DNA of 11,946 nucleotides, taken from Planctomycetota bacterium. GTDB taxonomy: Bacteria; Planctomycetota; MHYJ01; JACPRB01. The DNA is taken from the NCBI GenBank assembly GCA_023261405.1, contig JAHFOZ010000123.1:1-11946 (forward strand), in the 5' to 3' direction. The position numbers and the translations under genes are program-made. Below are positions 1 through 6,859 of the stretch, in pieces. Every line of letters begins with the position of its first letter. Positions within the stretch are counted from its first letter, which is position 1. Under the pieces are notes generated by a model, which was not told the DNA's origin, did no database searches, and saw nothing but the letters and a program-made list of their open reading frames with translations.

Positions 1-242
1 TCGGCGATGAGGCAGGTGATGAGCTTGTCGGTGACGCCGAGGCCGCCGAACTCCGAGGGGAGGTAGAAATCGACGAGGCGGAGGGCGTTGGCCTTGCAGA
101 GGATCTCGTCGAGTTTCTCCTTGGGGATCTTCTGGCCCTGCCGGTAGTACCTGTCCGCGAGCGGCCGGATCTCGGTCCGCGCGAAGTCGCGGGCCATGTC
201 CTGCATCATCTTCTGTTCGTCGTTGAGCGCGAAGTCGACCAT
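1..242 (-). CDS. Acyl-CoA dehydrogenase, N-terminal part (cut by window edge)
   Basis: Only the first 80 residues are inside the window; the gene continues past base 1. The translation begins MVDFALNDEQKMMQDMARDF and contains EIRPLAD and later LPSEFGGLG. This is the typical N-terminal helical domain of FAD-dependent acyl-CoA dehydrogenases, which oxidise acyl-CoA to trans-2-enoyl-CoA in the cytoplasm. The catalytic glutamate and the FAD-contacting middle domain lie outside the window, so chain-length specificity cannot be judged. The ATG at 240-242 is preceded by GAGGG (bases 250-254 on the plus strand) at 7 nt spacing, inside the end of the upstream padR gene. Only 2 bases separate the padR stop from this ATG, so the two are almost certainly co-transcribed and probably translationally coupled. 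Confidence 0.88.
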   Translation of the reverse strand, partial: MVDFALNDEQKMMQDMARDFARTEIRPLADRYYRQGQKIPKEKLDEILCKANALRLVDFYLPSEFGGLGVTDKLITCLIA

Positions 243-244
243 GG

Positions 245-799
245 TCAGACCCTCGTGAGGGATTTCTCCCGGACTTTCTTTCGGAGGCGGAGGCACCACT
301 TCTCGTTCGTGTCGGCGATCTCCTTGGCTTTCTCCCGGAGGTAGTAGAGGTGGAAGGGCCAGCGGACGGGGAAGCGCTCCTCGATGCGCCGCAGCCCCTC
401 GCGGTGCCGCGCGAGGTCGGCCAGCCGCTTGTCCACGGCGCGGAGCACGGTTTCCGCGGGGAGCCTCGGGGTGAAGAAGAGCGCCACGTCGAAGGGGGAG
501 GTGAAGCGGTCGGTCTGGAGGGCGGCTTCCTCGAGCAGGTGCACGAACGCGCGCCGCCCCTCCTCGGTGATGCGGTAGGTCCGGCGCTCGGGCCGTCTCC
601 CGTTCCGCGACGTGCTCCCCTTGACCCATCCCCGGGCCTCGAGGCGCTTCAAGGTGTAGTAGACGGTCCCCTGGGTGACCTCCACGACGCCCTCGAGCTT
701 CTCGTCGACGGCGCGCTTCAGGTCATACCCCGACCGAGGCGCCTCCTCGATGAACCCGAGGAGCGTGATGGCCCTCATCGGCTCGATGCGCCCGGGCAT
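245..799 (-). CDS. PadR-family transcriptional regulator
   Basis: This 184-residue protein has the PadR winged-helix domain at about residues 8-88. It opens with ITLLGFIEEAPRSGYDLKRA, followed by the recognition-helix region TQGTVYYTLKRLEARGWV and a basic wing (RNGRRPERRTYRITEEG). The C-terminal half (about 90-175) is helical and charged, as in the longer AphA-like PadR proteins that dimerise through it. PadR proteins usually repress their own promoter and a neighbouring operon in response to a small ligand. The ATG at 797-799 was chosen because GGAGGT (808-813 on the plus strand) lies 8 nt upstream; Met8 (MRAITLL) is a less well placed alternative. The gene is followed after 2 bases by an acyl-CoA dehydrogenase, so a role in controlling fatty-acid or acyl-CoA catabolism is a reasonable inference. 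The ligand is unknown. Confidence 0.93.
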   Translation of the reverse strand: MPGRIEPMRAITLLGFIEEAPRSGYDLKRAVDEKLEGVVEVTQGTVYYTLKRLEARGWVKGSTSRNGRRPERRTYRITEEGRRAFVHLLEEAALQTDRFTSPFDVALFFTPRLPAETVLRAVDKRLADLARHREGLRRIEERFPVRWPFHLYYLREKAKEIADTNEKWCLRLRKKVREKSLTRV

Positions 800-807
800 G
801 CTTCGGC

Positions 808-813
808 ACCTCC
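808..813 (-). promoter_or_regulatory. Shine-Dalgarno site of padR
   Basis: On the minus strand this reads GGAGGT, 8 nt before the ATG at 799. It is a near-perfect anti-16S match and is the reason for preferring Met1 over the internal Met8. Confidence 0.75.
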
Positions 814-819
814 GTTGAC

Positions 820-833
820 TTAGACTATTCTAA
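820..833. promoter_or_regulatory. Candidate PadR operator (inverted repeat)
   Basis: TTAGA and TCTAA form perfect 5-bp arms around CTAT. The repeat lies in an AT-rich island just upstream of padR, within otherwise GC-rich DNA. It overlaps the best -10 candidate (TAGAAT on the minus strand, 827-832), so a bound dimer would block transcription of padR and the acyl-CoA dehydrogenase. The symmetry is seen directly; assigning it to this regulator is inference from PadR autoregulation in general. Confidence 0.5.
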
Positions 834-855
834 TTAAAGTATTGTTGCAAGAAAA
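827..855 (-). promoter_or_regulatory. Candidate promoter of the padR-acyl-CoA dehydrogenase operon
   Basis: On the minus strand there is a -10-like TAGAAT (827-832, 5 of 6 bases matching TATAAT) and a weak -35-like TTTTCT (850-855), with 17 nt between them. The distance to the padR ATG leaves room for a short leader with the Shine-Dalgarno site. The -10 box overlaps the inverted repeat at 820-833. The -35 match is poor, so this is a tentative call. Confidence 0.4.
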
Positions 856-1013
856 GCGCGCCCCTCCCCGGGCGCTTCCTTTCAGGACCTTCTCAATCCC
901 ATTCACTTTCCCAGGGTCCGGGACGGACATCCGCATTAGGGACAATTTGCCCTTCCGGGGGATGGTTCTATAGGGGAGCGGGACATCCATCATGGGCTTT
1001 CTGCGAGCTGAAC

Positions 1014-4000
1014 GTGCCTGATCAACCCCCGGCCGATCCTGCGTCCCAGCCCCACGGGAAGAAGTCCACGGTCCGCCGTGCGGCGGGACCCGTCTCGGCG
1101 GGCCAGACCTTCGGAAAGTACACGATCGTCCGCGAGCTGGGCCGCGGGGGACGCGGCGCCGTCTACGAGGCGCTCGACACCGTCCTGGACCGCAAGGTCG
1201 CCCTCAAGCTCATCCTCCCCGATGACTCGGCCGGCGCCGACGCGCGCCGCGAGGAAGGCGAGCGCTTTCTCCGCGAGGCTCGCCTCTCGGCCAACCTCCC
1301 CAAGCATCCCCACATCGTCAGCGTCTACGAGGCCGGCGAGACCGACGGCAAGCGCTTCCTCGCCATGGAACTCGTGCAGGGCCGCCCCCTCGACGAGTGG
1401 CGCAAGTCCGCGAGGGTCGCCCCCGCCGACCAGGTCCACCTCCTCAGGGACGTCGCCCTCGCCGTGGAGCACGCCCACGGGCACGGCCTCGTGCACCGGG
1501 ACCTCAAGCCCATGAACATCCTGGTGGACGCGGAGGGCCATCCCCACGTCACCGATTTCGGCCTCGCCCAGCAGCTCGGCAAGGAAGGCGACTCCACGAA
1601 GGTGGCCCCGGGCTTCGTCCTGGGCACGCCCGCCTACATGAGCCCCGAACATGCCAGGGGCGCACCGACGGACGCCCGCTCGGACCTCTTCTCGCTGGGC
1701 GTCATGCTCTACGAGGCCCTCACCGGCCGGCTGCCCTTCGCGGGAAAGACCGCGGCCGAGATCATGGACCGCGTGGTCCACTATCCCGCACCGGCGCCTG
1801 TCCCCGCGGACCCGGCGGCCGTGCCGCTGGTCAAGAGGCTCTCCGCGACCTGCCTCAGGGCGCTCTCCAAGAACCCCGCGGGGCGCCACGAGAGCGCCCG
1901 CGCGTTCGCGGACGAGATCACCGGCGCCCTGGGCGGGTCCGCGCCAAAGAAGACCCTCGTGCTCGCCGTCGGCGCCGCGGCGGCCGTGGCCGTCGCCGTG
2001 CTCCTCTTCCTGATGCTCAAGGGCCCCGGCGGGCCCTCCAGGGAGGAACTCCTCGCCGGGGCGGCGAAGCTGCTCGGGGAGGGGCGCCATGAGGAGGCCG
2101 CGGCGGCCTACAAGCAGGTCCTCGATCGCGAGCCCGGGAACGCGGCGGCGAATGAGGGGAAGAACATCGCCTTGAAGCGCGCCTCGGATCGCCAGCGCAA
2201 GGCCTCCGACGAGGCCGTCGAGGGCGAGCGCCGCAAGCAGGAGGAGCAGGCGAAACTCAAGGACGAGGAGCACAAGAAGCAGCTTTCCGCGCTGCGCGCC
2301 GCGGACGACGAGGCGGCGCTCCGGCTCAAGATGGAGCAGATCCGCGCCGAGGACGAGAAACGCGCAGCCCTGGAGCGCGCCCGCGCGGCCGAGGCGGCCT
2401 TGAAAAAGGCGCAGGAGGAGGCGGCGAAGCCCGTCCCCGCCGTGCCCGTGCCGCCCGAGCCCGCCGCCACGCCGTCGAACCCCGCGCTGCCCTTCAAGCC
2501 GGGCCCCCCGGGACCGGCCGCGGCCGCCCCGACGGGGGAGCCCAAGATCCTCGGGGACGGCGCGCTTCACTTCGAGGCCGAGGACTACACCGGCCTGGAC
2601 AAGCCCGTCCCCGGCGAGGACTACTTCGATTCAAGCCCCGGAAACTCGGGCGACGGCGCCGGGCGGCAGTACCGGAATTTCGGAGTTGACATCGCCGCGC
2701 TGAACAACAACGAGGTCCTCTGCGTCGTGGACATCGCGCCGGGCGAGTGGCTCCGCTACCGTTTCCAGGGCGGCGGGAAGCTTGAGTTCGAGGTCCACTA
2801 CCAGACCCGCAACGCTTCGACGATCCACCTCACCGTGGATGGCGAGGACGTCTCGGGGCCCCTCGCGCTCTCCGCCCAGACCGGCCCCGCGCTCCCCTTC
2901 GGGCCGCCCGCCTCGCCCTGGATCACGGCGAAGTTCGACCTGCGGCCCTTTCCGGAGGGTCCGCACGCCCTGAAGATGGTCTTCGACCAGCCCAGCCGCC
3001 TCGCGGTGGACTGGTTCCGCCTGCGCAAGCGGGTGCGCCTCGCGCCGCCGGACGCGGCCCTCGTGAAGGAGGCCGAGAAGAAGATCCGCGAGCTCTTCAA
3101 GTCCGACGCGGCGAAGAAGGCCCCCGCGGATCTCGCGATGCTGGCGAAGAAGCTCAAGGACGAGAGCCGCAAGGAGGAGCACGACGCGGCGATGCGTTAC
3201 GCCCTCCTCTCGGAGTCCCGGGAGCTCTCGGCCCAGGCGGGCGACCTCGCCTCCGCCCTCGACTGCATCCGGGAGCTCGAGAAGGCGTACGAGACGGACC
3301 TGACGGCCGCGCGCGTCTCCGTGGCCGCCACGGCCGCGAAGTCGGCGAAGACGCCCGAGGCGTGGAAGGCGGTGGCCGAGGCGTACCTCGAGGCGGCCGA
3401 CCAGGCATCGGAGGCCGAGGACTACGAGGCGGCGTTGGGGGCGGTCTCTAAGGCGGAGGCGGCGGCGAAGTCGGCGAAGGATGCGGGCCTGGCCGGGGAG
3501 GCGCAGGGCCGCACCAAGGAACTCACGGCGCTCCGCGACGAGCACCGCTCCTTGAAGGGCTCGATCAAGGCGCTCGAGGAGAAGCCGGACGATCCGGCGG
3601 CCTGCTTCGCCGTCGGGATCTACACGTGCTTCGCGCGCGAGGACTGGCCCAGGGGGCTTCCGCTCCTCGCCAAGGGGGCCGACGCCCCGGTCGCCAAGGC
3701 CGCGAAGGCCGAGCTCGACCACGGCGACGAGGTCACGCTGGGGGAGGCCTGGAGCGAAGCGGCGGCGAAGAAGAGCACCGGCACGCTCAAGGTGCGCCTC
3801 AGCTCCCGCGCGCTCCACTGGTACGAGAAGGCGCTCTCGACGGCCACGGGCCTCGTACGGATCAAGATCGAGAGCCAGGTGGAGGCGCTCTCCAAGACCG
3901 TCTACGGCACGACGGGGCTCCGCCGCGGCCTAGTCTTCTGCGTGGAGCCGGGCCAGGACTCGCGCGACGGCTTCCGCGAGCTCATGAGCGGCGCGAAGGT

Positions 4001-4550
4001 GACCAACAACGGGCCTGCGACGGTGGTGGACTCGCCCAGCCGCGCCTTCAACTTCCAGCGCACCTGGCTCGACTACCCGGCCACCGAGGCCGTCAAGGCG
4101 ATCGAGAAGCAGGGCTCGATCTTCGCCTGGGTCAAGGCACAGGACTATCAGCGCCAGAGCGGCATCGTGAACCGCGGCGAACGCGACGTGGACGACCTGG
4201 GCCTCTGGGTGAGCGGCGGCCACGTCGGGGCCTGGTTCAACTATCCGGGCAAGGCGCGCATGCAGATCTCGAAGGGCCAGCTCGTGCCCAATCGATGGGC
4301 GCTCGTGGGGTATACCTGGGACGAGAAGGACGTCACGTTCTACATCGACGGCAAGGAGGACAGCTCGGTGCCCATCACATCGACGGGCGTGCCGCAGAAG
4401 AATTCCAAGACGGTCTCGGTCGGCTCCAATCCTCCAGGCGGGCAGGACTGGTACTTCGGGCTCGTGGGCTCGGTGATGATCTACAACCGCACGCTCGCCG
4501 CGACGGAAGTCCAGCAACTCCTCCTCGGCACCCGCGCGCGGCACAAGTAG
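1014..4550 (+). CDS. Transmembrane Ser/Thr protein kinase with CBM6-like and LamG-like C-terminal modules
   Basis: This protein has 1178 residues. An N-terminal PknB-type kinase domain (about 34-305) carries the glycine loop GRGGRG (43-48), ATP lysine K65 (VALKLI), HRDLKPMN with catalytic D163, DFG at 181-183 and SPE at 210-212, so it looks active. One membrane segment follows (about 314-336). Beyond it come a TPR-like helix pair (341-385), a charged coiled coil (390-475) and a proline-rich linker (472-510). Next is a CBM6/CBM35-like beta domain (about 513-672, from LHFEAEDY to LAVDWFRLRK). A helical region (680-965) includes a planctomycete-type segment around ACFAVGIYTCFAREDWPRGL, and a LamG/concanavalin-like domain ends the protein (about 970-1170, with FYIDGKED and MIYNRTL). 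The kinase should face the cytoplasm and the binding modules the periplasm or outside, suggesting sensing of a glycan or glycoprotein. GTG 1014 is the first usual start after the in-frame stop at 936; its Shine-Dalgarno site is weak. The metallohydrolase gene starts 7 bases after the stop. Confidence 0.92.
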   Translation: MPDQPPADPASQPHGKKSTVRRAAGPVSAGQTFGKYTIVRELGRGGRGAVYEALDTVLDRKVALKLILPDDSAGADARREEGERFLREARLSANLPKHPHIVSVYEAGETDGKRFLAMELVQGRPLDEWRKSARVAPADQVHLLRDVALAVEHAHGHGLVHRDLKPMNILVDAEGHPHVTDFGLAQQLGKEGDSTKVAPGFVLGTPAYMSPEHARGAPTDARSDLFSLGVMLYEALTGRLPFAGKTAAEIMDRVVHYPAPAPVPADPAAVPLVKRLSATCLRALSKNPAGRHESARAFADEITGALGGSAPKKTLVLAVGAAAAVAVAVLLFLMLKGPGGPSREELLAGAAKLLGEGRHEEAAAAYKQVLDREPGNAAANEGKNIALKRASDRQRKASDEAVEGERRKQEEQAKLKDEEHKKQLSALRAADDEAALRLKMEQIRAEDEKRAALERARAAEAALKKAQEEAAKPVPAVPVPPEPAATPSNPALPFKPGPPGPAAAAPTGEPKILGDGALHFEAEDYTGLDKPVPGEDYFDSSPGNSGDGAGRQYRNFGVDIAALNNNEVLCVVDIAPGEWLRYRFQGGGKLEFEVHYQTRNASTIHLTVDGEDVSGPLALSAQTGPALPFGPPASPWITAKFDLRPFPEGPHALKMVFDQPSRLAVDWFRLRKRVRLAPPDAALVKEAEKKIRELFKSDAAKKAPADLAMLAKKLKDESRKEEHDAAMRYALLSESRELSAQAGDLASALDCIRELEKAYETDLTAARVSVAATAAKSAKTPEAWKAVAEAYLEAADQASEAEDYEAALGAVSKAEAAAKSAKDAGLAGEAQGRTKELTALRDEHRSLKGSIKALEEKPDDPAACFAVGIYTCFAREDWPRGLPLLAKGADAPVAKAAKAELDHGDEVTLGEAWSEAAAKKSTGTLKVRLSSRALHWYEKALSTATGLVRIKIESQVEALSKTVYGTTGLRRGLVFCVEPGQDSRDGFRELMSGAKVTNNGPATVVDSPSRAFNFQRTWLDYPATEAVKAIEKQGSIFAWVKAQDYQRQSGIVNRGERDVDDLGLWVSGGHVGAWFNYPGKARMQISKGQLVPNRWALVGYTWDEKDVTFYIDGKEDSSVPITSTGVPQKNSKTVSVGSNPPGGQDWYFGLVGSVMIYNRTLAATEVQQLLLGTRARHK

Positions 4551-4557
4551 GGCGGCG

Positions 4558-6003
4558 ATGACGGTCCTCGCGGGCCTCCTCCTGGCCGGCGCGATCGACC
4601 TCGTGATCGTGGAGAAGTCCACCGGGAAGCCCGTCCCCTGCCGGGTGCACCTCAAGGACCCCGCGGGCAAGCCCGTCAAACCGCCGGGGCTCCCCTTCTG
4701 GAGGGATCACTTCGTCTGTCCCGGGCGGGTGCGGCTGGACCTGGCGGCGGGAAAGCACGCCTACGAGATCGAGCGGGGCCCGGAGTACAGCGCCGCCTCG
4801 GGGACGCTGGAGGGCGACGGGGAAGTCCGGGTGGAGCTCTCGCGGATCGCGGACCTGGCGTCGGAGGGCTGGTGGTCGGGGGACCTGCACGTCCACCGGC
4901 CGGCGGAGGAGGTCGAGCTCCTCATGTCGGCGGAAGACCTGCGCGTTGCGCCGGTGATCACGTGGTGGAACAACCGCAACCTCTGGAAGGACCGTGATCT
5001 CCCCGCGGATCCGCTGCGGCGATTCGAGGGGCCGCGCCTCGCGCGCGTGATGGAGGGCGAGGACGAGCGCGAGGGCGGCGCGCTGCTCTACTTCAACCTG
5101 GCAAAGCCGCTCGCGATCACGGGCGCGGGCCGCGAGCACCCGTCGCCGATGACGTTCCTCTCCCAGGCGCGCGCGCAGGCCGGCGTCCACGTGGACATCG
5201 AGAAGCCCTTCTGGTGGGACGTCCCGGTGTGGCTCTCGAGCGGGCAGGCGGACACGATCGGCCTGGCGAACAACCACATGTGCCGAAGTTCCATGATGGA
5301 GAACGAGGCGTGGGGCCGCGCGCGGGACGCGAAGCGCCTCCCGCCGCCGCTGGGCAACGGCCGCTGGACCGAGGAGATCTATCACAAGGTGCTGGAGGCC
5401 GGCCTTCGCGTGCCGCCCTCGGCGGGGAGCGCCTCCGGCGTGCTCCCCAATCCGGTGGGCTACAACCGCGTCTACGTGCAGCTGGACGGCGAGCTTTCGT
5501 GGGACGCCTGGTGGGCGGGCCTGCGTGCGGGCCGCTCGTTCGTCACGAACGGCCCGCTGCTCCGGGCGAAGGCAGGGGACAAGCTTCCCGGGCACGTCTT
5601 CGTCTCCGCAGGGCCCCTCGAGCTGGATTTCAAGGCGGTCCTCACGTCGCGCGACCCGGTCGCGGCGGTGGAGGTGGTGGTGAATGACGTCGTGGTCCGC
5701 TCCGTCCCCGCCGGCGAGCTGGGCCGCATCCGCCTCACGGAGAGCGGCTGGTTCCTGCTGCGTGCCGCGACGACGCGGACGGACACGTTCCGCTTCGCCT
5801 CCACGGCCCCGTGGTGGGTCGAGATCGGGGGGAAGAGGGAGCGGATCAGCCGCGGCGCGGCGAAGTTCTTCCTCGACTGGGCGGAAGAGCGCGAGAAGCG
5901 CGTGAAGGTGGAGGATCCGGCGAAGCGCGAGGAAGTCCTCGAGCCCCACTCCGCCGCCCGCCGCTTCTGGCAGGACCGCCTCGACCGCGCGACGGCCGAT
6001 TGA
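4558..6003 (+). CDS. CehA/McbA-like secreted metallohydrolase (PHP-related)
   Basis: This 481-residue protein resembles the CehA/McbA family metallohydrolases frequent in Planctomycetota. A short hydrophobic start (MTVLAGLLLAGA) may be a signal peptide. It leads into a beta-rich, carboxypeptidase-regulatory-like domain (about 13-95, LVIVEKSTGKPVPCRVHL ... YEIERGPEY). The hydrolase part begins at EGWWSGDLHVH (103-113), whose H111 and H113 are the usual first PHP-type metal ligands. Later signatures are HVDIEKPFWWD (211-221), ANNH (237-240), GVLPNPVGYNRVYVQL (294-309) and SFVTNGPLL (327-335). Family members include carbaryl and carbofuran esterases, but the natural substrate here cannot be read from sequence. 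The gene lies 7 bases after the kinase stop with only a weak ribosome site (GGGCGG), so it probably depends on the kinase transcript. It converges with the glycosyltransferase gene, 10 bases away, leaving no room for an independent terminator. Confidence 0.8.
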   Translation: MTVLAGLLLAGAIDLVIVEKSTGKPVPCRVHLKDPAGKPVKPPGLPFWRDHFVCPGRVRLDLAAGKHAYEIERGPEYSAASGTLEGDGEVRVELSRIADLASEGWWSGDLHVHRPAEEVELLMSAEDLRVAPVITWWNNRNLWKDRDLPADPLRRFEGPRLARVMEGEDEREGGALLYFNLAKPLAITGAGREHPSPMTFLSQARAQAGVHVDIEKPFWWDVPVWLSSGQADTIGLANNHMCRSSMMENEAWGRARDAKRLPPPLGNGRWTEEIYHKVLEAGLRVPPSAGSASGVLPNPVGYNRVYVQLDGELSWDAWWAGLRAGRSFVTNGPLLRAKAGDKLPGHVFVSAGPLELDFKAVLTSRDPVAAVEVVVNDVVVRSVPAGELGRIRLTESGWFLLRAATTRTDTFRFASTAPWWVEIGGKRERISRGAAKFFLDWAEEREKRVKVEDPAKREEVLEPHSAARRFWQDRLDRATAD

Positions 6004-6013
6004 TCCTTCGGCT

Positions 6014-6790
6014 TTACGGGACTTCGAGGGGGAGATTCCCCCCATCGCCGCAGGTCAGGCCTGCGGGCACGGGGCAGGGAAAGTACTCCAGGAGGCGCCC
6101 GCGCAGTCCGGGGAGCATCCCCCGGAGGACCTCGCCCGGGGGGCTCAGCTCGAAGGCGGTGCCGACGTGGTGCGCCCGGGGCCACAGATTGGAGCCTTGG
6201 TACACGTAGGTGTAGAGCCAGGGCAGCCCACGCAGCAGCGCGACCTTCCGGTCCTTCTCCAGGCGCATCCGGACGACGGTGTCGCTGCCCCTCTCGCCGT
6301 GCTGCGCGGAGATCGGCCGCTCGACGAAGCGGGGAATTGCCTCGCGTCGGCAGAGGAGCGACGCCGCGAATCCCGTGGACTCCACCCGCTCCACGAACAT
6401 CTCCCCGGCGTCCGTGAAGTAGTGCATGACGTCCTCGAGGTAGACCGCGTCCGCCCCGCCCAGCGCCTCCTCCTGCCGCTCCAGCCGAAGGGGATGGTAC
6501 CAGTCGTCGTCGTCCCAGATGCAGACGTACTCCCCGCGCGCCAGGTCGATCGAGTGGTTCCGCAGCGCGCCGATGTGGGTGACGGCCGGCGGGATCTCGA
6601 TCCGGATGTCGCTCCGGCCGCACGTGGAGCGAAACGCCTCGACCCACTCGAGGTTGCCCCTCCGGTCCACGACGATGATCAGCTCACGCGCCGGCCAGGT
6701 CTGCCGTACGTAGAAGTCCACGGCCCGCTCCAGCATGTCCCGGCGGTCCCGCGTGATCGTGAGGCAGCTGATGAGGGGGGCTGCGGCCAT
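6014..6790 (-). CDS. Family 2 glycosyltransferase
   Basis: This 258-residue cytoplasmic GT-A fold enzyme transfers a sugar from a nucleotide donor. The Rossmann-like start LISCLTITRDRRDMLERAV (6-24) is followed by TWPARELIIVVDRRG (31-45) and RNHSIDLARGEYVCIWDDDDWY (77-98). The last contains the acidic DXD-type metal and donor site at 93-96. GSD (168-170) may supply the catalytic acid, and YVYQGSNLWP (195-204) resembles the HGxNTW-type acceptor segment of GT2 enzymes. There is no membrane segment. The ATG at 6788-6790 has GGAAG a few bases upstream. It lies 69 bases downstream of the deacetylase gene on the same strand and may share its transcript. Donor and acceptor are unknown; the neighbours suggest a surface polysaccharide. 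Confidence 0.87.
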   Translation of the reverse strand: MAAAPLISCLTITRDRRDMLERAVDFYVRQTWPARELIIVVDRRGNLEWVEAFRSTCGRSDIRIEIPPAVTHIGALRNHSIDLARGEYVCIWDDDDWYHPLRLERQEEALGGADAVYLEDVMHYFTDAGEMFVERVESTGFAASLLCRREAIPRFVERPISAQHGERGSDTVVRMRLEKDRKVALLRGLPWLYTYVYQGSNLWPRAHHVGTAFELSPPGEVLRGMLPGLRGRLLEYFPCPVPAGLTCGDGGNLPLEVP

Positions 6791-6859
6791 CGTCGTCTTC
6801 CGAATGAACCGGCGCAGGGGTAGGATACGATCCGCAGGGCAGGGAGGCCAGGCCCGGGG

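Larger units (their letters stand above)
800..1013. other. Divergent intergenic region between padR and the kinase gene
   Basis: The padR side holds the Shine-Dalgarno site, operator and promoter described separately. The remaining part, about 856-1013, has no ORF of note. I found no convincing sigma-70 promoter for the rightward kinase gene: TTGCCC (947-952) and TCTATA (967-972) are only 14 nt apart. A tiny 9-codon ORF begins with ATG at 992 and overlaps the kinase GTG start out of frame, ending at TGA 1019-1021. It could be a leader peptide but has no supporting evidence. Confidence 0.45.

Noticed and set aside
916..928. Short inverted repeat GTCCG/CGGAC upstream of the kinase
   Set aside because: Five-bp GC-rich stems are expected by chance in DNA of this composition, and there is no U tract or conserved context.
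947..972. TTGCCC and TCTATA as a kinase promoter
   Set aside because: The 14-nt spacing is too short for a standard sigma-70 promoter, and neither box matches well.
990..2570. Long minus-strand open frame (526 codons) opposite the kinase gene
   Set aside because: Its translation is low-complexity, rich in Gly, Arg, Leu and Ala with no domain, and it mirrors a clear kinase domain. It is an expected shadow of GC-rich coding DNA.
2631..3818. Minus-strand open frame (395 codons) opposite the middle of the kinase gene
   Set aside because: It has an Arg/Leu-rich composition and no motif, and the plus strand holds CBM-like and helical segments in the kinase frame.
4375..6045. Minus-strand open frame (556 codons) opposite the metallohydrolase
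   Set aside because: It overlaps a gene with recognisable DLHVH and other family motifs. The antisense product is Arg-rich and featureless.
6791..6859. Possible terminator or promoter between the deacetylase and glycosyltransferase genes
   Set aside because: Only a 4-bp symmetry (GGAT/ATCC) is visible, with no stable stem or T tract.
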